64,000 nt of DNA from an uncultured Lachnospiraceae bacterium (GTDB taxonomy: Bacteria > Bacillota > Clostridia > Lachnospirales > Lachnospiraceae), in assembly GCA_947086895.1 (NCBI GenBank), contig CAMUAR010000003.1:54966-118965 (forward strand), given 5' to 3'. Positions 16,546 through 25,519 of this stretch are shown one piece after another (position 1 is the first letter of the stretch; every line of letters starts with the position of its first letter). Both the position numbers and the translations under genes were made by a program. The notes under the pieces are model-generated. The model saw nothing but the letters and a program-made list of their open reading frames with translations, was not told the origin of the DNA and did no database searches.

Positions 16546-18177
16546 ATGGCAAAATTGAAAAACAACAACAATTACCTTTTGCAAGGTACAATTCTGGCAA
16601 TGTCGTCCATTGCCTCAAGATTTATCGGGATGCTTTACCGCGTGCCGCTTACAAACATTATCGGCGATAAAGGGATGGGTTACTACAGTTCCGCTTATGA
16701 GCTGTACAATCTCGCGCTGATTTTATCCTCCTACAGCATACCGGTTGCAGTGTCGAAACTGGTGAGCAGCATGGAGTCAAAAAAGCAGTACCGCAACGCT
16801 CACAATGTGTTTCTGACCGCGCTAAAGATTGCGGCGGCAGTTGGGGCAGTGGTAGCAGGAGCGGTCTATCTGCTTGCAGACGCTTGGGCAAAACTTGTGC
16901 GCAACACGCCAGTTGCAATCCCGCTGCGCGTGCTGGCGCCGACCATCTTTATTTTTGCGGTGATGGGAGTGTTTCGGGGCTATTTTCAGGGAAAACACAC
17001 CATGCTGCCGACGGCGCTGTCTCAGTTGGTGGAGCAGGTTGTTCACGCGATTGTAAGTGTGCTTGCCGCATATCGCCTGATGGAAATACACAATGCGTCG
17101 GCAGATATGGAGACCTATGGCGCAGCTGGAGGTACATTCGGTGCGTTTGCAGGTTCCGTTGTGGCGTTTTTGGTGCTGCTTGGCGTCTACGGGATGAACC
17201 GGAATTATATCAGACGCAAGGTGCGCAAGGATCACAGCGGAAGTTACAGAGAAACTGCGCAGACTGCAAAGCTGTTTGGGCTGACGGTACTGCCGATTAT
17301 TTTAAGTCAGACGGTATATCAATTAAGCGGAACCATTGATAATGCAATTTTTGGACAGATTATGTTTTTAAAAGAAACCAATGAGGAAACAACATCTCTT
17401 TTATGGGGAATTTATGCAAATAAATATCGGATGCTCACAAACCTTCCTGTGGCGGTTGCAACGGCGCTTGGCACCTCGATTGTACCGGCTCTTGCCGATA
17501 CTTACACAATGGGAAACGACGAGGGGGTAAGGCAAAAAATTGCATCGTCAGTAAAGTTTAATATGCTGATTGCAATTCCTTCCGCCATTGGGCTTGGCGT
17601 GCTTGCAAAGCCGATTGTTCAGCTGCTGTTTTCTGGAACGGAGATTGAAATGAGTGCAAGCCTGCTTTCGGTCGGCGCGGTGGCAGTGGTTCTTTTTGCT
17701 TACTCTACACTGACCAATGGGGTACTGCAGGGGATTGACCAGATGAAACTTCCAGTGTACCACGCGGGAATCTCTCTGGGCATCCATGTAGTTTGCTTAG
17801 CGATCATGCTCTGGGGATTTGACGCTGGTGCTTATGGGCTTGTAATTGGAAATGTGCTGTACGCTCTGGGGGTCTGCGTGTTAAACTGGAGAGCGATCGA
17901 GCGATGTACCGGATACCGCCAGGAAATACGAAATACATTTTTAATGCCGACACTCTGTGCCACTGTGATGGGTGCAGTAGCATATATTGTTTATCACAGT
18001 ATGTACCAAGTTTTGCAGAGCAATATCGTATGTGTAATCGTTACAATGGGAGTGTCCGTTCTATGTTATGGGTTGCTTTTGGTTGCGACCCGCACCGTTT
18101 CGGAGGAGGAAGTCCGGGGCTTTCCAAAAGGAAAATCCTTGGTGCGTCTTTTGAAAAAAGTGAGAGTATTGCGCTAG
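16546..18177 (+). CDS. Lipid-linked oligosaccharide flippase, SpoVB/YtgP (MurJ-like) family
   Basis: MOP-superfamily transporter of 543 aa with about 14 membrane segments. It opens with QGTILAMSSIASRFIGMLYRVPL...GDKGMGYYSSAYELYN, a pattern typical of SpoVB/YtgP/MurJ relatives that flip lipid II or related undecaprenyl-linked sugars for cell wall or cortex synthesis. Whether it is the housekeeping YtgP type or the spore-specific SpoVB type cannot be told from sequence alone. It follows the DUF3048 lipoprotein after 18 bases and is probably in the same transcript. Confidence 0.85.
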   Translation: MAKLKNNNNYLLQGTILAMSSIASRFIGMLYRVPLTNIIGDKGMGYYSSAYELYNLALILSSYSIPVAVSKLVSSMESKKQYRNAHNVFLTALKIAAAVGAVVAGAVYLLADAWAKLVRNTPVAIPLRVLAPTIFIFAVMGVFRGYFQGKHTMLPTALSQLVEQVVHAIVSVLAAYRLMEIHNASADMETYGAAGGTFGAFAGSVVAFLVLLGVYGMNRNYIRRKVRKDHSGSYRETAQTAKLFGLTVLPIILSQTVYQLSGTIDNAIFGQIMFLKETNEETTSLLWGIYANKYRMLTNLPVAVATALGTSIVPALADTYTMGNDEGVRQKIASSVKFNMLIAIPSAIGLGVLAKPIVQLLFSGTEIEMSASLLSVGAVAVVLFAYSTLTNGVLQGIDQMKLPVYHAGISLGIHVVCLAIMLWGFDAGAYGLVIGNVLYALGVCVLNWRAIERCTGYRQEIRNTFLMPTLCATVMGAVAYIVYHSMYQVLQSNIVCVIVTMGVSVLCYGLLLVATRTVSEEEVRGFPKGKSLVRLLKKVRVLR

Positions 18178-18218
18178 AAACTGTTTGGAACGAATTATAA
18201 CACTTCATCCAATAACGG

Positions 18219-18274
18219 TATAATTTTACAAAAGCCGTCCATACTTTTAGCAAATGAAAATAAGGAGGACGGCT
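18219..18274 (+). promoter_or_regulatory. Possible promoter and ribosome-site hairpin of the BofC-like gene
   Basis: A TATAAT at 18219-18224 lacks a clear sigma-A -35 box. Starting about nine bases later, AGCCGTCC (18233-18240) is perfectly complementary to GGACGGCT (18267-18274), which overlaps the AAGGAGGAC ribosome binding site and abuts ATG 18275. A transcript starting here would begin with a hairpin that hides its own ribosome binding site. Confidence 0.45.
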
Positions 18275-19066
18275 ATGAAACGTGCAGTGAGGTATTTTTC
18301 CTGCATTATGCTGCTCGGCGTGATGTTTTCTGCCTGCTATTACGCGAGCTATAAAAACGCGATAAAGAAACTGAGAGAGATGGAGACAAAGCAGGATATC
18401 AATTCCCTTTTGGACGATAAACAAAAACAGGCAGAAACAATGTTTTCCGATTTGCTGGTCGGTGTTATTGATGGATCAGAAACAAACAAAGAGTCCGAAA
18501 AAAACGATCCGACAGATCCAGCTTTCGTCACCGGGATACCAGATTCAGGAGAACTTGAAGCTTCGGGGGAAGTACCAGATGAAACTTTGGATGACAGCCA
18601 GGAAGCAGCAACTGTAAAAGAGGCTGTGATCGCGCCCGAGACAAAGATTGTGATAGAATCTTTGGAGATTTCAACAGGCGATTTTGTGACAAAAGAGATG
18701 GTTCCCGACGCTGTGCTTGTCGGAATGACAAGACAGGATTTGGTGGATTATCTTGCAAAGGAACTGGAAGATATGACAATTTCAGAGTACGAGAAGGGAC
18801 TGTATGCAAATGAGCTGATTACTTTCTCGGAAAATAAAGTTGTGATACGGAAAAGTTATGATTCGTCAAAGGACGATTATATGTATTATCTTGCAATTAA
18901 AAACGGTGAGATTGTCGTGTATTTTAACGATCGAAGAACAGTGTATGAATATACAGGGATTAAGGCACTCAGCTTGCAGGAGGATGTGCGCCTTTCACTG
19001 CTTGAAGGAATCTGTGTGCATGACTCGGAGGAATTATTTTCACTGCTTGAGAGTTATTCCAGCTAA
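18275..19066 (+). CDS. BofC C-terminal-domain-like secreted protein
   Basis: A 263-aa exported or membrane-anchored protein. The N-terminus MKRAVRYFSCIMLLGVMFSAC is a signal peptide with a possible lipobox (FSAC). A low-complexity acidic middle (about residues 60-130) precedes a C-terminal domain with YYLAIKNGEIVVYFND, VYEYTGIK and EELFSLLESY. That pattern matches the C-terminal domain of BofC, the forespore protein that restrains SpoIVB signalling. The whole protein is longer than Bacillus BofC (about 170 aa), so orthology is uncertain. AAGGAGGAC precedes the start. Confidence 0.65.
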   Translation: MKRAVRYFSCIMLLGVMFSACYYASYKNAIKKLREMETKQDINSLLDDKQKQAETMFSDLLVGVIDGSETNKESEKNDPTDPAFVTGIPDSGELEASGEVPDETLDDSQEAATVKEAVIAPETKIVIESLEISTGDFVTKEMVPDAVLVGMTRQDLVDYLAKELEDMTISEYEKGLYANELITFSENKVVIRKSYDSSKDDYMYYLAIKNGEIVVYFNDRRTVYEYTGIKALSLQEDVRLSLLEGICVHDSEELFSLLESYSS

Positions 19067-19110
19067 AGCACATAGATAAATTTTAAAAATACCAGAAAGG
19101 GACAGTTATA

Positions 19111-20496
19111 TTGGATTGGAAATTTGACGTTATCGTTGTCGGCGCAGGTGCCTCTGGTATGACCGCGGCGATTCAGCTAACGCGGGCAGGGGCTTTGGTC
19201 GCGGTGCTTGAGGCAGGCGGCATTGCCGGAAAAAAGCTTTTGGCAACCGGAAACGGAAAGTGCAATTTTACAAACAGCATACAAGAACTTGAATGTTACC
19301 GGGGCGGCAGACCGCAGGCGGCAATGGAATTGTTAGAACAGTACAGCGTTGATGCCATACTTTCATTTTTTGAAGGAATCGGCATTTATCCGGCGCAGAA
19401 AAACGGCTATTGGTATCCGAATTCTTACCAGGCAGCGTCGGTGAGAGAAGCGCTTGAGCAGGAACTGATCTATCACAAAGCAAAGTTATATCTGTATTGT
19501 TATGTCAAAAAGATTCGCCGGTTAAAAGAAGGTAAAGGGCGTTTTGAAGTTTTGGCTGTAAGAAAAAAGCCCGAATCAAAAGAGAAAGAAACCTGTAAAA
19601 GCAAAAGAAAAAAACAAACAGAACCGGAGAATTTTAAAGAGGAAGAAGTCCGTTTTTTTGCAGATTATATTATACTTGCTTGTGGAGGACAGGCGGGAAG
19701 CACAAATCCCGCCTGCGGAAGCGGATATATGTTGGCAAAGGAGCTTGGACTTTCTGTTGTAGAGCCAGTTCCGGCGCTGGTACAGCTAAAGATAAAAGAA
19801 AAAGTATGCAGACAGCTTTCCGGGGTGAGATTGACGGCAAAAGGGGAGCTTGCAGTTTTAAATAAAGTTTACCGGGAAAAAGGAGAATTCCTGTTTACTG
19901 ACTATGGAATATCAGGCATTCCAGCGATGCAGTTAAGCCGTTTTGTCTCGGTATTTTTTAATCGAAAAATTCAAAAAGATGAATGGAATGCCAGCAATAA
20001 TAACGGTGAGTTTCAACTTTTTCTTGACTTTTTTCCTGACAAGAAGGAAAATGATTTGGCGGAAATGTTAAACGAGCGGTTTTTGCGCTTTCCTGCAAGG
20101 GATGTTGCAGGAGTGCTGCTGGGACTGTTTCCGGCAAAGTTAAACGCTGTGCTTGCCGCGATGGTGGAAGAGCCGCAGAAGGAACGATTGAAACTAACGG
20201 CAGCAGAGAAAAAAATAACAGCAAAAAAGTTGGCTTGTCTTATAAAGAGGTTTCCGCTTACCGTATACGGGACAAATGCATTTGAATCTGCGCAGGTGAC
20301 TGCCGGAGGTGTAAATATGGAGGAGCTTACTCCGTACACAATGGAAACAAGACAAATAGAAGGTCTTTATGTGACAGGAGAGCTTGCGGATATGGACGGA
20401 ACATGCGGCGGATACAATTTACATTGGGCGTGGATGTCTGGGATGGCAGCGGCGGCGGATATTCTTAAGAAAGCGCAGATCAAAGTATCTTCTTAA
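19111..20496 (+). CDS. NAD(P)/FAD-dependent oxidoreductase, HI0933/BaiN-like family
   Basis: Flavoprotein with an N-terminal FAD-binding Rossmann motif (VIVVGAGASGMTAAI) and the family signature GKKLLATGNGKCNFTN. The C-terminal part has FESAQVTAGGV and LYVTGELADMDGTCGGYNL, which closes around FAD. The 461-aa length is slightly long because of a Lys/Glu-rich insertion near residues 150-175. The start is TTG 19111 with AGAAAGGGA upstream. HI0933-family members include BaiN-like flavoprotein reductases; the substrate here is unknown. A second, unrelated flavoprotein follows after 95 bases. Confidence 0.88.
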   Translation: MDWKFDVIVVGAGASGMTAAIQLTRAGALVAVLEAGGIAGKKLLATGNGKCNFTNSIQELECYRGGRPQAAMELLEQYSVDAILSFFEGIGIYPAQKNGYWYPNSYQAASVREALEQELIYHKAKLYLYCYVKKIRRLKEGKGRFEVLAVRKKPESKEKETCKSKRKKQTEPENFKEEEVRFFADYIILACGGQAGSTNPACGSGYMLAKELGLSVVEPVPALVQLKIKEKVCRQLSGVRLTAKGELAVLNKVYREKGEFLFTDYGISGIPAMQLSRFVSVFFNRKIQKDEWNASNNNGEFQLFLDFFPDKKENDLAEMLNERFLRFPARDVAGVLLGLFPAKLNAVLAAMVEEPQKERLKLTAAEKKITAKKLACLIKRFPLTVYGTNAFESAQVTAGGVNMEELTPYTMETRQIEGLYVTGELADMDGTCGGYNLHWAWMSGMAAAADILKKAQIKVSS

Positions 20497-20591
20497 AAAT
20501 TCCAAAAAGATACGCAGACTTTCAAGGCATCTTAAGAATAACACAAAAAATAAAAATAAAAGCATAATAAGATGCTGGAAAGAGGTTTTCT

Positions 20592-22187
20592 TTGATTCGC
20601 ATTAATCAGTTAAAAATGCCGATGAACAGCGCAGCAAAAAATTTAGACGATACGTTTTTGCGCCGGGAAATTTTAAAAGCGCTTCGTATTGCGCCGGAGA
20701 GAATGCTTGGCTATGAGGTGATAAAACGCTCCATCGATGCGAGAAAAGCGGACGACATTCATTATACATACTGTATTGATGTAAAAATTGATAAAGAAGC
20801 AGATTATCTAAAACAAAACCGCAATAAAAATATTGTAAAATCTGGAACCATTTTATACGCGCTGCCGGAACCTGTGAAAAATAAGAAAAAAGAGCGGCCT
20901 GTTGTATGCGGAAGCGGACCGGCAGGAATGTTCTGCGCTTATTTTTTGTCGCTTGCCGGATTCAATCCGATCGTGATTGAACGGGGAATGCCTGTTGAAA
21001 AGCGCGCGCAGATCGTAGAGCACTTTTGGAATACAGGCGAGCTTGATCCAGAAACAAACGTGCAGTTTGGAGAGGGCGGCGCAGGGACATTCTCGGACGG
21101 AAAATTAAATACGATGGTGAAAGACACTTATGGGCGTATCCGAAGAGTATTAAAAATATTTGTTCAGTTTGGCGCACCAGAGGAAATTTTATATCAAAAT
21201 AAGCCGCATATTGGAACGGATTGTTTAAGGAATGTTGTCGCGGCAATGCGGGCGGAGATTCAAAGGCTTGGAGGAGAATTTTTATTTCAGACAAGACTGG
21301 ATGATATCGCTGTGGAAAACGGCAAGCTTTCAGGAATTCTTTGCAATAAAAAACAGTGGTATAATACAAGTACACTTATTCTGGCAATCGGACACAGCGC
21401 GCGCGATACATTTCAAATGCTGTATGAAAAAGGGCTTTGTATGGAGAAAAAGCCTTTTGCGGTCGGCGTGAGAGTGGAACATAGACAGGATTTTATCAAT
21501 CGCGCCCAATATAAAGCAGCGGCGGATATTCTGCCGCCGGCAGATTATAAGTTGACGTACACAGCGGCAAGCGGCAGGGGAGTTTACTCTTTTTGTATGT
21601 GTCCAGGAGGTTATGTTGTCAATGCGTCCTCAGAACAGGGAAGGCTTGTTGTCAATGGGATGAGCAACCATGCGCGCGATGGCAGAAATGCAAACAGCGC
21701 GTTAATTGTCACAGTGACTCCTGAGGATTTTCCAACGGATACGCCGCTTGCAGGCATTCAGTTTCAGCAGCATTATGAAAAGCTGGCGTACCAAATTGCA
21801 GGCGGGGCAATTCCATACCAGCTTTATGGCGACTTGCTTGCAGGAAAGAAAAGCACTGGGTTTGGGCGGATTGTTCCAGACCACAGAGGAAGCGCAGCAC
21901 CGTCGGATTTGCGGGAATGTCTGCCGGACTATGTTGTGAAAACGCTGCTGGAAGGAATGGATGCGTTCGGTCAAAAGATTCCGGGGTATGCCGATGAGGA
22001 AGCTGTGTTTTCCGGGGTTGAGATGCGCACTTCGTCGCCGGTTCGCATTGTGAGAGATGCACAGTTTATGGGAAGTATTTCAGGGATCTACCCGTGCGGA
22101 GAGGGAGCTGGCTATGCAGGGGGGATTATGAGTGCCGCCATTGATGGAATTAAAGTATTTGAAAAGGTCTGTGCAGGACAAGAATAA
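20592..22187 (+). CDS. FAD-dependent oxidoreductase (uncharacterised FAD-dependent protein family)
   Basis: A 531-aa flavoprotein. An N-terminal region of about 95 aa (RINQLKMPMNSAAKNLDD...) precedes the dinucleotide motif VVCGSGPAGMFCAYFLSLAG. FGEGGAGTFSDGKLNT is typical of this widespread but uncharacterised family, and the C-terminus GEGAGYAGGIMSAAIDG contacts FAD. The start is TTG 20592, preceded by GAAAGAGG. It follows the HI0933-like gene and precedes proB, with about 100 bases on each side. No substrate can be proposed from sequence. Confidence 0.85.
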   Translation: MIRINQLKMPMNSAAKNLDDTFLRREILKALRIAPERMLGYEVIKRSIDARKADDIHYTYCIDVKIDKEADYLKQNRNKNIVKSGTILYALPEPVKNKKKERPVVCGSGPAGMFCAYFLSLAGFNPIVIERGMPVEKRAQIVEHFWNTGELDPETNVQFGEGGAGTFSDGKLNTMVKDTYGRIRRVLKIFVQFGAPEEILYQNKPHIGTDCLRNVVAAMRAEIQRLGGEFLFQTRLDDIAVENGKLSGILCNKKQWYNTSTLILAIGHSARDTFQMLYEKGLCMEKKPFAVGVRVEHRQDFINRAQYKAAADILPPADYKLTYTAASGRGVYSFCMCPGGYVVNASSEQGRLVVNGMSNHARDGRNANSALIVTVTPEDFPTDTPLAGIQFQQHYEKLAYQIAGGAIPYQLYGDLLAGKKSTGFGRIVPDHRGSAAPSDLRECLPDYVVKTLLEGMDAFGQKIPGYADEEAVFSGVEMRTSSPVRIVRDAQFMGSISGIYPCGEGAGYAGGIMSAAIDGIKVFEKVCAGQE

Positions 22188-22289
22188 TTTGGTTCTATAT
22201 TTTTTATAAAATTCAAAGATCTGCAGACAGGTGCTATCAATTTTGAAAAACTGATAAACTGCTGAATATTTACAAAAGTGAGGAGTTTT

Positions 22290-23192
22290 ATGATCGAGAA
22301 AGAATACCGGCAACAACTGATAAAAAAACAAAGAATCGTGATAAAAATAGGCTCTTCTTCTCTGACGCACGAGGAGACGGGAGATATCAATTTGGATAAG
22401 ATGGAGCAGCTTGTCCGTGTGCTGACAGATTTAAGCAACCAGGGGAAAGAGGTGATTCTCGTATCGTCGGGAGCGATTGCAGCGGGGCGCAGAGCACTTG
22501 GAATCTGTGAAAAACCAAAAGAAAAATCAGTGAAGCAGGCATGTGCGGCGGTTGGTCAGGCAAGGCTGATGATGCTCTATCAAAAATTATTTGCGGAGTA
22601 CAATCAGTCGGCGGCGCAGATTCTTTTGACAAAGTACACAATAAATGATAGCACAAGCCGCCAGAATGCACACAATACATTTCTTGAGCTTGCAAAAATG
22701 AAAGTAATACCGATTGTAAATGAGAATGATACCGTAGCTACGGACGAGATTGAGTTTGGCGATAATGATACGCTTTCCGCGCTGGTGGCAGCGCTTGTCG
22801 GCGCAGACTTGCTGATTCTTTTATCGGACATCGACGGGCTTTATACAGATGATCCAAGAAAAAATGATAAAGCAGAGTTTATTAGTATTGTGCCGGGGAT
22901 CACAAAAGAGATTTTAGCGATGGGAAAGGGGGCGGGCAGCAATGTCGGCACAGGAGGCATGTCCACCAAAATTACAGCGGCGAGAATCGCGCTGGGGTGC
23001 GGTGCAGATATGGTGATTGCAAACGGAGCCAACGCCCGTATTATCCGGGATATTATAGCAGGAAAGACCATTGGAACATTGTTTTTAGCAGATGGCGAGG
23101 GCGGAATTAAGCTTAAGGATTATCTGAGGAGAGAAGGACAGGAATCACCGCAGGAGTTTAAAGATAAAATCCCAGGTATTAGAATCTGTTAA
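22290..23192 (+). CDS. proB: Glutamate 5-kinase (short form without PUA domain)
   Basis: First enzyme of proline synthesis, phosphorylating glutamate. The amino-acid-kinase fold is clear: VIKIGSSSLTHEE, VSSGAIAAGRRALG, PIVNENDTVATDEIEFGDNDTLSALVA and GTGGMSTKITAARIA. At 300 aa it ends after the kinase domain, so it lacks the C-terminal PUA domain of the roughly 365-aa Bacillus and E. coli enzymes; short forms are known. ATG 22290 is chosen because AGGAG sits four bases before it; the longer reading from GTG 22278 would place that site inside the gene. proA lies three genes downstream. Confidence 0.95.
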   Translation: MIEKEYRQQLIKKQRIVIKIGSSSLTHEETGDINLDKMEQLVRVLTDLSNQGKEVILVSSGAIAAGRRALGICEKPKEKSVKQACAAVGQARLMMLYQKLFAEYNQSAAQILLTKYTINDSTSRQNAHNTFLELAKMKVIPIVNENDTVATDEIEFGDNDTLSALVAALVGADLLILLSDIDGLYTDDPRKNDKAEFISIVPGITKEILAMGKGAGSNVGTGGMSTKITAARIALGCGADMVIANGANARIIRDIIAGKTIGTLFLADGEGGIKLKDYLRREGQESPQEFKDKIPGIRIC

Positions 23193-23261
23193 ATTGGGAT
23201 TTATAAGAGCTGATTACATTTTTTTGATTGATTGCAGCAGTATAAAAAAGAGAGGTTATAT

Positions 23262-23471
23262 ATGGACGAACAGAAAATTAGCCGAATCAATGAGCTTTAT
23301 CATAAATCAAAGCAGGAGGGATTGACAAAGGCGGAGAAGGAAGAGCAGGCATTGCTGCGGGCGGAATATATCGCGGCAGTAAGAGCAAATCTTCGCGGAA
23401 CACTAAGTCAGATTTCCATTGTTGAGCCAGATGGAAGTATTACAGATCTATCAAAAAGAAATGAAAACTAA
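23262..23471 (+). CDS. DUF896 (YnzC-like) small protein
   Basis: A 69-aa cytoplasmic protein of the DUF896/YnzC family, recognised by INELYHKSKQEGLTKAEKEE, then EYIAAVRANLRGTL, followed by a short tail. It forms a two-helix bundle in known structures; function is not established. AGAGG lies eight bases before ATG 23262; the open frame extends upstream but without a ribosome site. It lies between proB and the formyl-THF cyclo-ligase gene. Confidence 0.88.
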   Translation: MDEQKISRINELYHKSKQEGLTKAEKEEQALLRAEYIAAVRANLRGTLSQISIVEPDGSITDLSKRNEN

Positions 23472-23518
23472 GATAAAAAATTAAAATTTGTGCGAATTAA
23501 AAAATAAGAGGAAATATA

Positions 23519-24094
23519 ATGGATATTGCAGAAAAAAAGAAGGAATTGAGAAAGCAGGAAAAGGCGCGCAGAGAAGAAATTTCGGATTGTGAGGCGGCGC
23601 TTGCGGCAGAACGCTGTGAGGAGCAGCTTTTTCGGTTGGAACAATTCTTATGCTGTGATTTTTTATTTTCCTATATTTCCTATAAAAAAGAACTTTTTAC
23701 GCATGACATTATAAAACATGCATTAGACAAAGGAAAGCATATTGCTGTGCCAAAAGTAGTCGGCGCAGGAAAAATGGAGTTTTTTGAAATATCTTCCCTT
23801 TCTGACTGTGTGCCAGGAGCGTTTGGAATTTTGGAACCTGCAGCAAAAAGAAAAATAACGCCAAGCCAGTGCAGAGCGCCGCTTGCGCTGCTTCCGGGAC
23901 TTGCGTTTACGGTGGACGGCATAAGACTCGGCTATGGCGGCGGTTACTATGACCGATATTTTGCCGCACAGAAAAAAGCGTTTCGAATTGCTCTTTGCTA
24001 TGATTTTTCTCTGTTGAAGAATCTGCCTTGCGAACCACACGACCTGCGCGCGGATCTGGTGATTGCTCCAAGCGGTGTTTATGGCGGTGATTGA
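23519..24094 (+). CDS. 5-formyltetrahydrofolate cyclo-ligase
   Basis: ATP-dependent enzyme turning 5-formyl-THF into 5,10-methenyl-THF, salvaging a dead-end folate. The N-terminal KKELRKQEKARREEI helix and the C-terminal signature GIRLGYGGGYYDRYF are diagnostic, with PGLAFTVDG just before. Length of 191 aa is normal. AGAGGAAATATA precedes ATG 23519. It is 47 bases after the DUF896 gene and 130 before proA, so it is probably part of a proB-DUF896-fthC-proA unit. Confidence 0.93.
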   Translation: MDIAEKKKELRKQEKARREEISDCEAALAAERCEEQLFRLEQFLCCDFLFSYISYKKELFTHDIIKHALDKGKHIAVPKVVGAGKMEFFEISSLSDCVPGAFGILEPAAKRKITPSQCRAPLALLPGLAFTVDGIRLGYGGGYYDRYFAAQKKAFRIALCYDFSLLKNLPCEPHDLRADLVIAPSGVYGGD

Positions 24095-24224
24095 AAAATG
24101 AAATCATAGAACTGTATGGTATATAGTTCTATAAATAAATTTAAAATATATATTATTTATCTAAATATTTTATAAAAGATTAAATTACTTATTTAAGAAA
24201 TATATCACAGAAAGGAAAATTGAT

Positions 24225-25469
24225 ATGACAGATATTTTAGAACTTGGAAAGCAGGCGAAACTTGCATCAAGACAGTGCGGGCTGCTTGGGGAAACACAAA
24301 AAAATAAAGTGCTTGAACTCGCAGCAAAAAAGCTGGTGGAAAATACAGATAAGATATTAAAAGCAAATATGGAAGATATCACGGCGGCGCGGCAAAAGGG
24401 AATGAATGAAATTATGATAGACCGGCTTGCGCTTGATAAAGAGCGCGTAGCAGGAATGGCGTTGGGGCTTTTACAGGTGGCAGCGTTAAAAGATCCAGTC
24501 GGCGAACTTGTATTGATGGAAAAACGCCCAAACGGACTGGAGATTATGAATTGCCGTGTGCCTCTTGGCGTTGTAGGTATTATTTATGAGTCGAGACCGA
24601 ATGTTACAGCAGATGCGTTCGGTCTTTGTTTTAAAGCTGGAAATGCGGTTATTTTAAAAGGCGGAAGCGACGCGGTACAGTCGAACAGCGCAATTGTTGA
24701 TGTACTTTGTGCATCGCTTGAAAGCTGTGGGATTTTAAAAACTGCGCTGCAATTTGTGCGCGATACAAAAAGAGAAGCGGCGCTTGCGCTTATGAAGTTA
24801 AACGGGTATGTGGATGTGCTGATTCCGCGCGGCGGAGCCGGTTTGATTCGCTCCGTTGTGGAGAACAGCACAGTTCCTGTAATTGAGACAGGAACGGGAA
24901 ATTGCCATGTTTATGTGGATGAAAGCGCAGATTTTGACATGGCGCTTAACATTATTGAAAATGCGAAAACCAGTCGGCTCAGTGTCTGCAATGCGTGTGA
25001 ATCCTTGGTAGTCCACAGAGCTGTCGCAGAAAACTTTCTGCCGCTTTTGGAACAGAGACTTTGTGAAAAACAGATTGTTATGCGCGCGGATGAAAAGGCT
25101 AGAACCATTTGTAATAGTATGGAAGAAGCTTTGGAAGAGGATTTTGCAAAGGAATATCTTGGACGGATGGTTTCGATAAAAGTAGTGGAGGATATCAGCG
25201 AGGCAATACAGCATATTAATCATTATAATACTGGGCATTCGGAGACAATTATCACAAAAGACTATGCGAATGCAAGAAGATTTTTGCGGGAGATCGACGC
25301 CGCGGCAGTCTATGTCAATGCCTCGACACGTTTTACCGACGGGGAGGAATTTGGATTTGGCGCAGAGATTGGAATCAGCACGCAAAAACTTCACGCGCGT
25401 GGACCGATGGGACTAAAAGCACTGACAACAACAAAATATATGGTGTTTGGGGATGGGCAGATTCGATAG
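24225..25469 (+). CDS. proA: Gamma-glutamyl phosphate reductase
   Basis: Second enzyme of proline synthesis, reducing glutamyl phosphate with NADPH to glutamate semialdehyde. Aldehyde-dehydrogenase-fold landmarks are [33 protein letters not shown] and [15 protein letters not shown]. The catalytic cysteine is within [15 protein letters not shown], and the end is [18 protein letters not shown]. The 414-aa length is normal. AGAAAGGAAAATTGAT precedes ATG 24225. Its partner ProB is encoded about 1 kb upstream, and proC 3.5 kb downstream in a separate unit. Confidence 0.97.
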   Translation: MTDILELGKQAKLASRQCGLLGETQKNKVLELAAKKLVENTDKILKANMEDITAARQKGMNEIMIDRLALDKERVAGMALGLLQVAALKDPVGELVLMEKRPNGLEIMNCRVPLGVVGIIYESRPNVTADAFGLCFKAGNAVILKGGSDAVQSNSAIVDVLCASLESCGILKTALQFVRDTKREAALALMKLNGYVDVLIPRGGAGLIRSVVENSTVPVIETGTGNCHVYVDESADFDMALNIIENAKTSRLSVCNACESLVVHRAVAENFLPLLEQRLCEKQIVMRADEKARTICNSMEEALEEDFAKEYLGRMVSIKVVEDISEAIQHINHYNTGHSETIITKDYANARRFLREIDAAAVYVNASTRFTDGEEFGFGAEIGISTQKLHARGPMGLKALTTTKYMVFGDGQIR

Positions 25470-25519
25470 AGTAAGAAAACCGATTCTTTATTTTATAGAA
25501 AGGAAAAAAGTCAAGAGAA

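Noticed and set aside
24798..25394. 198-codon open frame on the - strand across proA
   Set aside because: Antisense to a certain gene, no domain, no ribosome site.
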